From: Mycobacterium sp.
GTDB taxonomy: Bacteria > Actinomycetota > Actinomycetes > Mycobacteriales > Mycobacteriaceae
Length of the DNA stretch: 64,000 bases
Assembly (NCBI GenBank): GCA_023264735.1
Contig: JAHFVD010000023.1
Location: 27,112-91,111 of the forward strand
Direction of reading: 5' to 3'
Shown: piece by piece, positions 54,201 through 62,733 of the stretch
How positions within the stretch are numbered: position 1 is the first letter of the stretch
Layout of the letters: every line of letters begins with the position of its first letter
Notes under the pieces: model-generated
Told to the model about the DNA's origin: nothing
Seen by the model: only the letters and a program-made list of their open reading frames with translations
Databases searched by the model: none
Program-made: the position numbers and the translations under genes

Positions 54201-54438
54201 GCCGCACTACGCGCGAGGCCCGGTCGACCAGCGCGGTCATGATCTCCCGGAGACGCTCCGCGCCAACAGCCGCGGCGATGTCCATCGAGTGCACGACGTC
54301 GGCGAACAACACTGTCACCTGCTTGTACTCCGCCGGCTGGGCGGTAGACGGTACGGCTGTGCCGCACTCGTCGCAGAATTTCGCACGTTCCCGCAGCTCA
54401 GTACCACAGGTCAGGCACGTCACTTGGCCTGTCGTCAT
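51277..54438 (-). CDS. Class III nucleotidyl cyclase fused to AAA ATPase and TPR-like region
   Basis: 1053 residues. N-terminal zinc ribbon with four Cys (positions 8, 11, 22, 25), then a class III cyclase domain (about 38-220) with VTVLFADVVHSMDIAAAVGA (metal Asp), YGGIADQFTGDGLMALFG and FGRTAVGEQVGMAQRM. A STAND/AAA module follows with GIVGAPGIGKSRLV (Walker A), VYVIEDVHWLDG (Walker B) and a long alpha-helical repeat region to the end. Such proteins are abundant in mycobacteria and are thought to be signal-transducing regulators. There is no LuxR-type DNA-binding domain at the C-terminus. ATG 54438 is chosen because the Zn ribbon starts there. Confidence 0.85.
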   Translation of the reverse strand: MTTGQVTCLTCGTELRERAKFCDECGTAVPSTAQPAEYKQVTVLFADVVHSMDIAAAVGAERLREIMTALVDRASRVVRRYGGIADQFTGDGLMALFGVPIALEDHAFRACLSALEIQEESKVLAEDVLRLDGIELQLRIGLNSGEVIVGQLGSSPFGRTAVGEQVGMAQRMESVAPPGGVMLSQSTARLVEGSTLLDGEEKVRIKGRHSPVLVRRLRGVKAQRGQRGRQAPALVGREQEVTALTAVLDRAISGAGGVIGIVGAPGIGKSRLVRETAAIANGRGVAVFSTFCQSHTRDIAFHAAAGLLRTAFNMEGMDRGAAREQVRRRLPDADAEDLFLLDDLLGIREADVEPAVIDADARRRRLTWLVKSAALARGEPTVYVIEDVHWLDGASETMLEEFVSVLPRTHSLAVFTYRPEYHGPLAHTSGARTITVLPLDSAESASLTGALLGEDKSVVGLMAQVAERSGGNPFFAEEIVRDLVERDVLSGHPGAYICHLDSADVTVPATVQATIAARIDRLGAASKRTLHTAAVIGSRFEAELLSRVDERAALPELLDAELLDLIPGSPSGEHAFRHPLIRAVAYESQLKADRAVLHQRVAEAIERRDPAAADENAALIAGHVEAAGDLRAAFDWHMRAAGWLMTRDIRAAKVSWQKARDVADQLPDDEPDRIFLRIAPRTLLCGFAWRAGGGASVADSSYDELRELCTAAGDQMSLVMGTSGLLVAMGLNHRLRELQALTPEYIRLLESTGDPAVILLSNCATFGVFQTGDIAGVMPLFERAIDVAGGNPTLGDFFFESPLAFVTTLRGLARCSLGDPSWREDLQAGLAMARVVEGITLAAIVTYGYGALLLNGVLLPDEVMLRDTALVLEAAERSGDDLSLAWSRIIHGIMLIRSHGGHTTASIELLRQGREQAADQADLATVTTADIQLAICAAGDGDLDAAIEIAGAAVAHVFDCGEAILRGPASTVLVESLLRRGSEGDVQEAQRVVDRLAASEHDRGFVFYELSLLRVRAQLARARGDERASREFADRYRAMATSIGFEGHVASAL

Positions 54439-54625
54439 GCCGGCACCACCAACCCGGGGACCCCCGGCGCCCCGACCCGCCAAGCATAGGCGGTCGATCC
54501 ACGGCGAGGACAAAATTCACCGACTGTCAAGCCCCAACTTCCCCAGCTGGCGACACGCCGCATCGATATGCGTAAGCGGATGTGCTTGGGCTAGAGTCCA
54601 TCTCGACCGGAGAGGAGTCCCAGGG

Positions 54626-56323
54626 GTGCGGGCAGTTGATGCGCCCAGCACCCAGGCGTTACGGGGCTGGCAGCGACGGGCGTTGGTCAAGTATCTGACC
54701 GCCAAGCCGCGTGATTTCCTGGCCGTCGCGACCCCCGGCGCCGGTAAGACAACCTTTGCTCTGCGGATCGTCGCCGAACTTCTCGCCGAGGGCATCGTCG
54801 AGGCCGTTACCATCGTCGTCCCGACCGAACACCTCAAGGTCCAGTGGGCACAGGCCGCCGCCCGGCAGGGCATCTCCCTGGATCCCAAGTTCTCCAACTC
54901 CAACTCGCAGACCTCCGCGGAGTACCACGGCGTCGTCGTCACCTACGCCCAGGTCGCCAGCCACCCGACCCGGCACCGGGTGCGCACCGAGAACCGCAAG
55001 ACCCTCGTCGTCTTCGACGAGATCCACCACGGCGGTGACGCCAAGACGTGGGGCGACGCCATCCGGGAGGCGTTCGACGACGCGACCCGGCGGCTGTCAC
55101 TGACCGGCACCCCCTTCCGCAGCGACGACAGCGCGATCCCGTTCATCACCTACGAGACCGGCCCCGACGGCTTCGCCCGCTCGCAGGCCGACCACACCTA
55201 CGGCTATTCCGACGCGCTGGCCGACGGCGTTGTGCGCCCGGTGATGTTCATGGCCTATTCGGGCGAAGCCCGTTGGCGCGACAGTGCGGGCGAAGAGCAC
55301 GCGGCACGCCTCGGCGAACCCCTGACCGCCGAGCAGACCGCGCGGGCGTGGAAGACCGCGCTCAACCCGGCCGGCGAATGGATGCCCGCGGTGATCGCCG
55401 CCGCCGATACCCGGCTGCGCGGCCTTCGCGAACACGTGCCCGACGCCGGCGGCATGATCATCGCCTCCGACCAGACCGCCGCCCGCGCCTACGCCGACCT
55501 GCTGGTCAAGATCACCGGTGAGGCGCCGACCGTGGTGCTCTCCGACGACAAGGGCGCATCGGATCGGATCTCGCAGTTCTCGGCAAGCACGTCGCGGTGG
55601 CTGGTGGCCGTGCGCATGGTGTCCGAAGGTGTCGACGTGCCGCGGCTGGCCGTCGGGGTCTACGCCACCAGCGCCTCGACGCCGCTGTTCTTCGCCCAGG
55701 CGATCGGCCGGTTCGTGCGGTCCCGCCGGCCCGGCGAGACCGCCTGCATCTTCTTGCCGTCGGTGCCCAACCTGCTGCTGCTGGCCAGCGAGCTGGAAGC
55801 CCAGCGCAACCACGTGCTCGGCAAGCCGCACCGGGAGAACCTCGACGACGATCCCCTCGAGGCCGAGCTGGCCAAGCAGAACCGCGACGAGCCCGACGAC
55901 GGCGAGAACAAGATCGAATACCTCGGCGCCGACGCCGAACTCGACCAGGTGATCTTCGACGGGTCGTCGTTCGGGACGGCGACGCCCGCGGGCAGTGACG
56001 AGGAGGCCGACTACCTCGGCATCCCCGGCCTGCTCGATGCCGCATCGATGCGAGATCTGTTGCGGCGCAGGCAAGAAGAGCAAATCGAAAAGCGCACCGC
56101 CAGTGGCGAGGTGCCGCGCCTGACCACCCACGGCCAGCTGCGGGACCTGCGCCGCGAGCTCAACGCCCTGGTGTCGCTGGCGCACCACCGCACCGGCAAG
56201 ACGCACGGACAGATCCACAACGAACTGCGCCGGGTCTGCGGCGGTCCCCCGGTGGCGGCGGCCACCACCGATCAGCTCAAGGCGCGCATCGAGGCCGTCC
56301 GCGGCCTGACGTCGTCGACCTGA
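54626..56323 (+). CDS. Superfamily 2 DEAD/DEAH-type helicase
   Basis: 565 residues. Motif Q-like LRGWQRRALVKYL, Walker A TPGAGKTTF, DEIH box VVFDEIHHGG, motif III SLTGTPFRSDDS, motif V SEGVDVPRLAVGVYAT and motif VI QAIGRFVRSRRPGE. The layout resembles restriction-helicase/RadD-like enzymes acting on nucleic acid in the cytosol. The C-terminal 100 residues include a basic coiled segment (LRRRQEEQIEKR). GTG 54626 follows AGAGGAG, and a TAGAGT -10 lies at 54592-54597. Divergent from the cyclase gene. The pathway is unknown. Confidence 0.85.
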   Translation: MRAVDAPSTQALRGWQRRALVKYLTAKPRDFLAVATPGAGKTTFALRIVAELLAEGIVEAVTIVVPTEHLKVQWAQAAARQGISLDPKFSNSNSQTSAEYHGVVVTYAQVASHPTRHRVRTENRKTLVVFDEIHHGGDAKTWGDAIREAFDDATRRLSLTGTPFRSDDSAIPFITYETGPDGFARSQADHTYGYSDALADGVVRPVMFMAYSGEARWRDSAGEEHAARLGEPLTAEQTARAWKTALNPAGEWMPAVIAAADTRLRGLREHVPDAGGMIIASDQTAARAYADLLVKITGEAPTVVLSDDKGASDRISQFSASTSRWLVAVRMVSEGVDVPRLAVGVYATSASTPLFFAQAIGRFVRSRRPGETACIFLPSVPNLLLLASELEAQRNHVLGKPHRENLDDDPLEAELAKQNRDEPDDGENKIEYLGADAELDQVIFDGSSFGTATPAGSDEEADYLGIPGLLDAASMRDLLRRRQEEQIEKRTASGEVPRLTTHGQLRDLRRELNALVSLAHHRTGKTHGQIHNELRRVCGGPPVAAATTDQLKARIEAVRGLTSST

Positions 56324-56345
56324 CCCATCGCGGCCACAGACCCGA

Positions 56346-56351
56346 TACGCT
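56346..56351 (+). promoter_or_regulatory. -10 box of cytochrome P450 gene, leaderless geometry
   Basis: TACGCT, 6 nt, then ATG at 56358. Confidence 0.48.
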
Positions 56352-56357
56352 CACGTC

Positions 56358-57710
56358 ATGGGAGAGCTGACTGAGTTGCCCTCGAGCAGGTCCCAAATCC
56401 CCACCGCGCCTGGACGATTGCCGTTAATCGGCCACGCACACCTGGTGACCGGCGATCCCAGACAGCTCTTGCTCGACGCGCCTGCACTCGGCCCGATCGT
56501 CCGGGTGTACCTAGGTCCGCGCGCCTCCTACATGCTCACGACGCCGGAACTCATCCGGGATGTGAGTCTCGGCCGGGCCGGCTCCTTCCACCGCGAACCG
56601 ATGCGGGAAGCCATCCACGAACTGGTCAACGGCGCCACAAATGTGCTCAGCGGCGCCGAACACGACTTGCGGCGCAGGCTGATTGCTCCCGTCTTTCGGC
56701 AAGGTCGACTCACCGAGTACGGGCACACCGTCGCCACGATCGCCGAGGACTGGGCCGCCTCACTGGACAGCGGTGTTCACGGCGATCTGCGGCCCTCGGT
56801 GCATCAGCTGGTCATGCGCACCATGCTGGCAACGTTGTTTCGAGCGGATTCCGACGCCGATGAGATCGGCGTCATCCGCGACCGGACGCCCTGGCTGCTC
56901 AGTGAAGTCATCGTTCGCGGGGCGCTGCCCAAGACAGTTCGACAGCTACGGGTGCTGGCCGACCGTCGATTTGTCGCGCAGTCCCGACAAGTACGCGCGG
57001 CCATGAGATCGCTGATCGAGCACCGACGCGACGACCCGGACCAGGGCGACATGCTGTCGGCTCTTCTGCACCATGTCGATGACGAGACCGGAGCGTCGTT
57101 GTCTGACGACAACCTGATCGACGAGCTGCTCCTGGCACTCGCGGCGGGTATCGGCTCACAGTCGTCGATCTTCTCCTGGCTCATCTACGAAGTGGTCCGC
57201 GCGCCCGAAATCGCTTCGCGGATCTACGCAGAGCTCGATTCCGTTGTTGGCGACGGGCCCGTCGAGGCCGCGCACGCGCCGTCACTGCCATACCTGCGCA
57301 ACGCAATCACCGAGACATTGCGACTGTGGGCGCCGTGGATCAGCTTGCTCACCACCGATGGTCCAGCGCGCATCGGCTCAGCGGAATTCCCGGACGGCAC
57401 GAACATCTTGTTCAGCCCACTGATGGTGCACCTCCAGGAGCAGTATTTTCCGAACGCGTCAGTGTTCGACCCCGACCGGTGGGAGTCCGGGCCGGCCGAA
57501 CGCGACGCCATGATGCCGTTCGGTCTTGGCCAACGACATTGCCCGGGAAGCCAATTCGCGCTGTTATCCATCACATTGCAGGCGGCGGCGCTGTTTTCAC
57601 GCTGGCAACTGGAGTTACCGGCTGGGTTCACGGTCAAGCCGCAAGGCAAGGACTTCGTGCTGTCGCCGAAGTGGTTGCCGGTGGTGCTGACGCCGCGGCA
57701 GCGCCCCTAG
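56358..57710 (+). CDS. Cytochrome P450
   Basis: 450 residues, soluble. I-helix region ALAAGIGSQSSIFSWLIYEV (the usual AGxxT is altered to AGIGS), ExxR in NAITETLRLWAPW and haem-binding FGLGQRHCPGSQFA. The N-terminal PTAPGRLPLIGHAHLVTGDP is typical of class CYP1xx actinobacterial P450s. It needs ferredoxin/reductase partners not found here. It converges on the glycosyltransferase of the AfsA operon with a 4-bp overlap and could oxidise that product, although it has its own promoter on the other strand. Confidence 0.9.
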   Translation: MGELTELPSSRSQIPTAPGRLPLIGHAHLVTGDPRQLLLDAPALGPIVRVYLGPRASYMLTTPELIRDVSLGRAGSFHREPMREAIHELVNGATNVLSGAEHDLRRRLIAPVFRQGRLTEYGHTVATIAEDWAASLDSGVHGDLRPSVHQLVMRTMLATLFRADSDADEIGVIRDRTPWLLSEVIVRGALPKTVRQLRVLADRRFVAQSRQVRAAMRSLIEHRRDDPDQGDMLSALLHHVDDETGASLSDDNLIDELLLALAAGIGSQSSIFSWLIYEVVRAPEIASRIYAELDSVVGDGPVEAAHAPSLPYLRNAITETLRLWAPWISLLTTDGPARIGSAEFPDGTNILFSPLMVHLQEQYFPNASVFDPDRWESGPAERDAMMPFGLGQRHCPGSQFALLSITLQAAALFSRWQLELPAGFTVKPQGKDFVLSPKWLPVVLTPRQRP

Positions 57711-58990
57711 CCCGCCGCGACCTTCTCGACGATGTCGCACACCCGAGGCACACCGTCACCCCGCTCCCGAATTGTGACGGCCAGGGCCTCAGCGCGAGAA
57801 CGCGTTTGATCGTCCAGCACGATGTCGATCCCGCGGCTGAGCGTATCGGCCCGAAGTTTGGGAAACGGAATGTGTGCACCGATGCCGAGTTGCTCGACCT
57901 GATGTCCCCAGAACGGCTGATCCATGGACACCGAGCAGACCAGGGTCGGAAGACCGGCACGCGCACTTTCGAACACTGTGCCGACGCCGCCGTGGTGAAC
58001 CGCCGCCCGACAGTGCGGGAAGATCAGATCGTGGGCCATATTGTCGACAACCTTGACATTGGGCCCGGTTTTGAGGGCGTGCATATCCAAATGGGCGCCA
58101 TCGACGCCGACCAGAGCCCGCTGACCTCTGCGCTCGCAGATCTGCTCGATCAGGCTGATCACCTCGCCGAAATCCAGGATCGGCATACTGCCGAAGCCGA
58201 AGAATATCGGCGGTTCTCCCTCGGCGATCCACTGCAGCACCTCGGTGTGTTGAACGGCGAGCTCGCCGATCGCCTCCCGCGCCGACCTCGGAAACCACAG
58301 AAAGCCGGCGAAGGGCCGCGCCGCGCCCCACTCTTCGGCCAGGCCGGGCACCAGTGCCGGGTCATAGATCTGCACCTCGGGCACACCACGTTTGATCAAG
58401 GCAGCCTCGGTGCTGGCCTTGGTAGGCGGTAGATCAAGCTTCGCGCGCAGATTATTGATGTACTTGCGGAAGAGCAGTGTGCGCAGCTTGTCGGCCACCG
58501 TCCAGAGACCCCGATTGACGAAGCGGGGCGTGGGCCAGTGATGAGGCAATGAACTCGGCGGGGCGTAGCAGCTGTTCTTGCTGGACGGATAGGTCTGCAA
58601 TGTCACCATCGGGACATCGAGCGCCTCGGCCAGCGACACCGAGCGGTCTTCGCTGAAGGTGATGGACACGATCATCTCCGTGCCACGGGCGATGTCGATC
58701 AACTCGTCGTCCATCTGGTCGGCGTATTCCCGCATCTGCCTGGACACCATCGCAAGCATCTTCGCCGAGTTACCGGCAGCCAATACCCGCTGACCCTCCG
58801 GTGACGAATAGAGTGCGTTCACGTCCGGGCCGAATTGGCGAACGGGCAGACCGGTATTCGCGACGAAATCGACGAAATTCGGTGGAGCGCCGACGAGCAC
58901 ATCGTGGCCACGCCGCTGCAGCTCCAAGCCGGCCGCCACCATGGGCTGGACGTCACCGCGGCTACCGACGACGGGAATGAGGATTCGCAC
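57707..58990 (-). CDS. GT1 (UGT/MGT) glycosyltransferase of the AfsA operon
   Basis: 427 residues. The N-terminus RILIPVVGSRGDVQPMVAAG is the signature of sterol-glucosyltransferase/MGT-type GT1 enzymes. The C-terminal donor site is VHHGGVGTVFESARAGLPTL followed by DQPFWG. It is related to Rv1524/Rv1526c-type enzymes that glycosylate lipids and polyketides. It follows the UbiA gene by 12 bp and is the last gene of the minus-strand operon, so it probably attaches a sugar to the prenylated or butyrolactone-type product. GTG start. Confidence 0.88.
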   Translation of the reverse strand: MRILIPVVGSRGDVQPMVAAGLELQRRGHDVLVGAPPNFVDFVANTGLPVRQFGPDVNALYSSPEGQRVLAAGNSAKMLAMVSRQMREYADQMDDELIDIARGTEMIVSITFSEDRSVSLAEALDVPMVTLQTYPSSKNSCYAPPSSLPHHWPTPRFVNRGLWTVADKLRTLLFRKYINNLRAKLDLPPTKASTEAALIKRGVPEVQIYDPALVPGLAEEWGAARPFAGFLWFPRSAREAIGELAVQHTEVLQWIAEGEPPIFFGFGSMPILDFGEVISLIEQICERRGQRALVGVDGAHLDMHALKTGPNVKVVDNMAHDLIFPHCRAAVHHGGVGTVFESARAGLPTLVCSVSMDQPFWGHQVEQLGIGAHIPFPKLRADTLSRGIDIVLDDQTRSRAEALAVTIRERGDGVPRVCDIVEKVAAG

Positions 58991-59002
58991 AGGTGTGCCT
59001 TT

Positions 59003-59914
59003 CTAGCTGTGGACGAGGCCTTGGCCGATGATGCAGAGATAGAAAACGATGACGAAAGCTGTTGGCAGGCCGCGGGGGTGATCGACGCCCCGCCTGACGA
59101 AGAAGGTCCACGCCGAGATACCCGGCAACGCGGCGGCCGCCAGGGGCAGCCAGGCAATCGCCGACCATTCCCCCACCCAGCGCCACGGCATGGTGATCAG
59201 CAATTCCATAAGCACTGCAAACAAACCGAAAAGACAAGCCGCCACTGCGCTCGCAGTCGCTCCGACGACTCGTGAGTACGACCGCTGATCACTGGGGTCT
59301 GCCGTCCACGTGGTCTTGCGCGCCAGCTCCACATGCAGGAACGCGGCCGTGAACACCAGCGGCACGGCCACCAGCCGCGCCCAGGATGCATCGCCGGTAC
59401 CCGGATGGCCGGTCATCGCGAAGGCTGTTGCCAGGAACTGTGCGGGGCAGGCCGCGACAAGGTTGACGATCGGGTTGTCCCGCACCACGTGAATGCGGGA
59501 CTCCAGCCACCAGAGGACAAGGCTATACGCCAGGATGAGCGCCACCAGCACAGCGGTCCAGACCGACACCGTCGCCCCCAGCGCCAGGGCCACCGCGGCG
59601 GTCGGCACCATGGCGACCCGTAGTTCGCGGGCGCTGATTCGACCTTGAACCAGTGGACGCTCTGGGTTGTGCACCGTGTCGTAATCGAGGTCCTTCTGGT
59701 CATCGACCATCCGCAGGAAGACACCAGTCGCGCTCAGCGCCAATATTTTCAGCGCGGTGTCCCAGGACGGCCGCCATGGACCGGATGAATGTCCGATGAC
59801 GACGATCAGGCTCTCGACCGCGACGACCCACAGCGCCAGATAGATCGGATAGACCGGCAGGCATCGTTCGACGATGAATGCGCCGATCCCACCTGTCCGC
59901 CGCGAAACCGTCAT
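59003..59914 (-). CDS. UbiA-family prenyltransferase
   Basis: 303 residues, eight or nine membrane helices. The first aspartate-rich motif is MVDDQKDLDYDT (Asp 71, 72, 75, 77, 79), followed by NPERPLVQGRIS, the classical UbiA pairing. The second motif is weaker (TADPSDQRSYSRV). The enzyme joins a prenyl diphosphate to an acceptor inside the membrane. The start overlaps the AfsA stop as ATGA, so the prenyltransferase is directly coupled to AfsA. The acceptor may be the AfsA product or a small aromatic; unknown. Confidence 0.87.
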   Translation of the reverse strand: MTVSRRTGGIGAFIVERCLPVYPIYLALWVVAVESLIVVIGHSSGPWRPSWDTALKILALSATGVFLRMVDDQKDLDYDTVHNPERPLVQGRISARELRVAMVPTAAVALALGATVSVWTAVLVALILAYSLVLWWLESRIHVVRDNPIVNLVAACPAQFLATAFAMTGHPGTGDASWARLVAVPLVFTAAFLHVELARKTTWTADPSDQRSYSRVVGATASAVAACLFGLFAVLMELLITMPWRWVGEWSAIAWLPLAAAALPGISAWTFFVRRGVDHPRGLPTAFVIVFYLCIIGQGLVHS

Positions 59915-60828
59915 TCCATGAATGCCAGTTCGACAGTGGCTCTGGTCTGACCGGACTGTGTCACGTCACCCCGGAACGTGAGCGGGTCGTCAACGCCCTG
60001 GGCCATCGCGACCGTGCTCACACTGTCCATCTCGGTGAAGGAGTGGAAGTCAATTCTGAGCCAGGACGGGCCGACGAGACTCGAGGCACGCGTATCAGCG
60101 ATGGCCAGTGACAGCTGTCGGGTTGCCTCGATGATGAGTCCGCCGGGCAGATGGTCCAGAGGGTGGTCGAAAATCGTGGGGTGGCTGATGTCCACGATGA
60201 GTGGTGCACTGGCCGAACCATTTTCGGGCGACTGGACCGGTTCGCCGATCACGACGTTCTGCATCCGTGTCCGCCCGACGGACCGAGGATCGGTCGGAGC
60301 TGGTTGCGGTCCGGGTTCCCACGCCGACCCGGCGCGGAACGACTGCCATTTCGCCAGCGACATCCATCCGAACGCCCCGGACAGTTCCATCGCCTTCGTG
60401 CCGTCATGGGACGCTACGGCCTGGACTTCCAGGCCGTGTACCGCGTCGTGCCCTTCACGGCGAAGTTCCTTCTGCACAACGATGTTCAGTTCAAGATCCA
60501 ATGTCGACGGCCCGCGCTCGAGCTGGGCGAAATCGACCACAGAGAGCTCGTAGTAGCGCACGGTGTGTCGGGCGTCGAGTGGCACGTCGTAGAAGAGATG
60601 GCTGGCAGCGATGCACCCCTGGCGAAATGCCTCCATGACCAAAAGTGGATCGTGGTGCTCGCCCTGACGCCCCAACCCGTCGGTGTGAAAGCTGTGCAGC
60701 CGAGGTAGTTGGGCATGCACCAACCATCCGTCGGCCTGGCTGCTCACCGAGGTGACAAGCACTTCGCCAACCGCCTGTTTATGCACCAACTCCCGCGGAA
60801 TTGTCTGAGAATAGTTCTCCCCGTTCAT
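59911..60828 (-). CDS. AfsA-type gamma-butyrolactone biosynthesis protein
   Basis: 305 residues with two AfsA hotdog repeats. First: TIPRELVHKQAVGEVLVTS (residues 9-27), PRLHSFHTDG and DPLLVMEAFRQGCIAASHLF. Second: HPTIFDHPLDHLPGGLIIEA followed by TRQL (about 215-240). These are the two diagnostic repeats of AfsA/ScbA/BarX enzymes, which condense a beta-ketoacyl-ACP with dihydroxyacetone phosphate on the way to A-factor-type signals. ATG 60828 has GAAGGTGATGG upstream. The gene overlaps UbiA by ATGA and follows the NDPK-like gene by 7 bp. Function is assigned from family only. Confidence 0.9.
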   Translation of the reverse strand: MNGENYSQTIPRELVHKQAVGEVLVTSVSSQADGWLVHAQLPRLHSFHTDGLGRQGEHHDPLLVMEAFRQGCIAASHLFYDVPLDARHTVRYYELSVVDFAQLERGPSTLDLELNIVVQKELRREGHDAVHGLEVQAVASHDGTKAMELSGAFGWMSLAKWQSFRAGSAWEPGPQPAPTDPRSVGRTRMQNVVIGEPVQSPENGSASAPLIVDISHPTIFDHPLDHLPGGLIIEATRQLSLAIADTRASSLVGPSWLRIDFHSFTEMDSVSTVAMAQGVDDPLTFRGDVTQSGQTRATVELAFME

Positions 60829-60835
60829 ATTCCCA

Positions 60836-61681
60836 TCACCTTCTGTCTCGGTGCATCGGCAGATAAGCCGATTCGACCACGATGTGAAACCACGGATCGA
60901 TCGAGATGTCTCGCTTCTCCGCCTCGGCCAATACCGCCAGCCATTCCGCGCCGCTTCGCGGCCTCTCCCCCGTGGCGAACCCACCAAGGTCCGTCCAGAC
61001 CGCGTCTTGCGCGGCGGCAAGGTCACTGCTCTTGCACTCCAGGCCGGACTCGATGCCCTCGACGATTCGAATGGCGCCTGCTGAAGCGTCGGCGCCACCG
61101 GCACACGCAGAAATGACGGCACCGAGCTGCGACTCGGGAAAGTAGATGCTCAGCTCTCGCAACACATCGTCGGGATCGTCGGGAGTGTGCACTTTGTTGA
61201 GCAGATACGTTCCGGCCGCCAGTGCGTGCCGCAGATGGTCCGGCTTTCGCTGTGCCGGATCTGCGGGCCCCTTGTCGGCAGTCAACCGAACCGATACCGG
61301 TTGCTTGCGGTCGGGATGGCTGACGACCAGAACAACCGACGGCGACAATGACGCAAGCCGATCGGCGAGCCGGCGGCGTTCGGGGGTGGCGTGGTGCCAG
61401 TTGAAGTACCACAGAGCCCGGATGTGCAGCGGAGTCAGTTGCACCGCACATGCCGCAACGATGCGGTAGCGATGGTCGAGAAGCCAGGCGATGGCAGCGC
61501 CCATCGCTCCGGTCACTGCCGCATCCGGTTTGAGAAGCAATACCGCATGGTCATGCGCAAACGCATCACGATCGACGCTTAGCGCGGCCAATGCATCGCA
61601 CGTCTCGATGAAGTAGGTGTCCGCGTCGTACCTGCTGGCTCGCTGCACCGGCAGCGATTCGGCGCTGGCTGCGCGGCTCAT
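60836..61681 (-). CDS. Nucleoside-diphosphate-kinase-like protein
   Basis: 281 residues. From about residue 40 the sequence follows the NDPK fold: AVLLLKPDAAVTGAMGAAIA (KPD with the Lys of the nucleotide site), RIVAACAVQLTPLHIRALWY, LSPSVVLVVSH and, near residue 175, NKVHTPDDPDDVLRELSIYF. The last segment matches the catalytic NxxH[GA]SD region of NDPK with its His kept. About 100 extra C-terminal residues are new. Its place between the epimerase and AfsA (both coupled) suggests a phosphoryl-transfer role in the pathway, for example on a DHAP-derived or prenyl phosphate intermediate. That role is inferred. Confidence 0.7.
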   Translation of the reverse strand: MSRAASAESLPVQRASRYDADTYFIETCDALAALSVDRDAFAHDHAVLLLKPDAAVTGAMGAAIAWLLDHRYRIVAACAVQLTPLHIRALWYFNWHHATPERRRLADRLASLSPSVVLVVSHPDRKQPVSVRLTADKGPADPAQRKPDHLRHALAAGTYLLNKVHTPDDPDDVLRELSIYFPESQLGAVISACAGGADASAGAIRIVEGIESGLECKSSDLAAAQDAVWTDLGGFATGERPRSGAEWLAVLAEAEKRDISIDPWFHIVVESAYLPMHRDRR

Positions 61682-62733
61682 GCCAAGCTCCTCTTCGCTT
61701 GCAAACGGGCAAGAACCTCGTCAACCGAGGGCTCCGGGCGACCCAAATATCCAGTGCGCAAGCAGGAATCGAGGAGGCGCCGAAAGTACCCCGGGCCGAT
61801 CGCCGGCGGTGTGACGCCGAGCCGCTCGCGGGTGTTGGCGCTGTCGAATTCCAATCGCCGCCGCAGATAGCTGGTGTAGAGGGCGCCGACTTTCTGAAAG
61901 TAGCGTCGCTCGATCTCGTCGAGGTCGTCTTCGCTGAAGGTGCTGGGAGGCACGAAAGCCGGGATGTGGAAGCTCGGGTACTCGGCAAGGACGTCGGAAA
62001 CTACTTGCAGTGAAAGCGAATTGGAACCGACAGCATGGAAGGTGCGGCCGATGTTGTCGGCGAAGTTCTCGATGGAGGCAACGACGACGTCGGCGACGTG
62101 ACCGATCGGGACCAGTCCCAGGGTCGCCGCATAGTTCCCGGGCAGCGTCCGCAACTTACCTTCGACGACGACCTTGAGCAGTTGGTAAATGTGCTTGTAG
62201 ACGGAGGTATTGCCCGTGCGATATTCACCGGTCACGATCCCCGGGCGGACGATCACCGATCGCAGTCCTGATGCGCCGACGAGCTGCTCAGCCCGATACT
62301 TGCTGTGTTCGTAGTCGTTGCTGAACCGTTGGCCGATGTCGAGCTGACTTTCGCGGAAAACCCCTTCGGTGTCGCCGCATACGTACGTTGTGCTCAGGTA
62401 CACGAAGCCGGCATCGAGACGACGCGCCAGGGCCAACGCGTTGGCGGTCCCGTCGACATTGAGCTCGGTATAGCTGTGCTGCGGCAGCCCAAAGTCGGTG
62501 ACCGCGGCGCAATGCACCACCAAGCCGACGTCGCCCGTGAGCCCCGAGACGCACTGCTGATCGAGCCCGAGATCTTCGCGCCGAACGTCACCTCGCAACA
62601 ACCGCGGGGCGGCAGCGGGCCGGTCGTGTGCCAGCGCGATGACGTCGTGCCCCCGCCTGGCCAGTCGGCGGATGACCTCACCACCGACATGTCCGGCGCC
62701 ACCCGTGACCAGGATGGCCTTGCCCGTGTTCAT
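61678..62733 (-). CDS. NAD-dependent epimerase/dehydratase (extended SDR)
   Basis: 351 residues. Cofactor motif ILVTGGAGHVGGEVIRRLAR, VVHCAAVTDFG, STTYVCGD and YEHSKYRAE for the catalytic Tyr-Lys, then VIVRPGIVTGEYRTGNTSVY. Similar to thioester-reductase-domain or sterol-type extended SDRs. In Rhodococcus an AfsA homologue is encoded next to an epimerase/dehydratase (gblE), so a reduction step on the butenolide intermediate is possible. It overlaps both neighbours by ATGA. Substrate not known. Confidence 0.85.
   Translation of the reverse strand: MNTGKAILVTGGAGHVGGEVIRRLARRGHDVIALAHDRPAAAPRLLRGDVRREDLGLDQQCVSGLTGDVGLVVHCAAVTDFGLPQHSYTELNVDGTANALALARRLDAGFVYLSTTYVCGDTEGVFRESQLDIGQRFSNDYEHSKYRAEQLVGASGLRSVIVRPGIVTGEYRTGNTSVYKHIYQLLKVVVEGKLRTLPGNYAATLGLVPIGHVADVVVASIENFADNIGRTFHAVGSNSLSLQVVSDVLAEYPSFHIPAFVPPSTFSEDDLDEIERRYFQKVGALYTSYLRRRLEFDSANTRERLGVTPPAIGPGYFRRLLDSCLRTGYLGRPEPSVDEVLARLQAKRSLA

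Noticed and set aside
56358..57710. Counting the P450 as a member of the AfsA operon
   Set aside because: It lies on the opposite strand with its own leaderless-type promoter. A functional link is possible but not shown, so I list it as a neighbour only.
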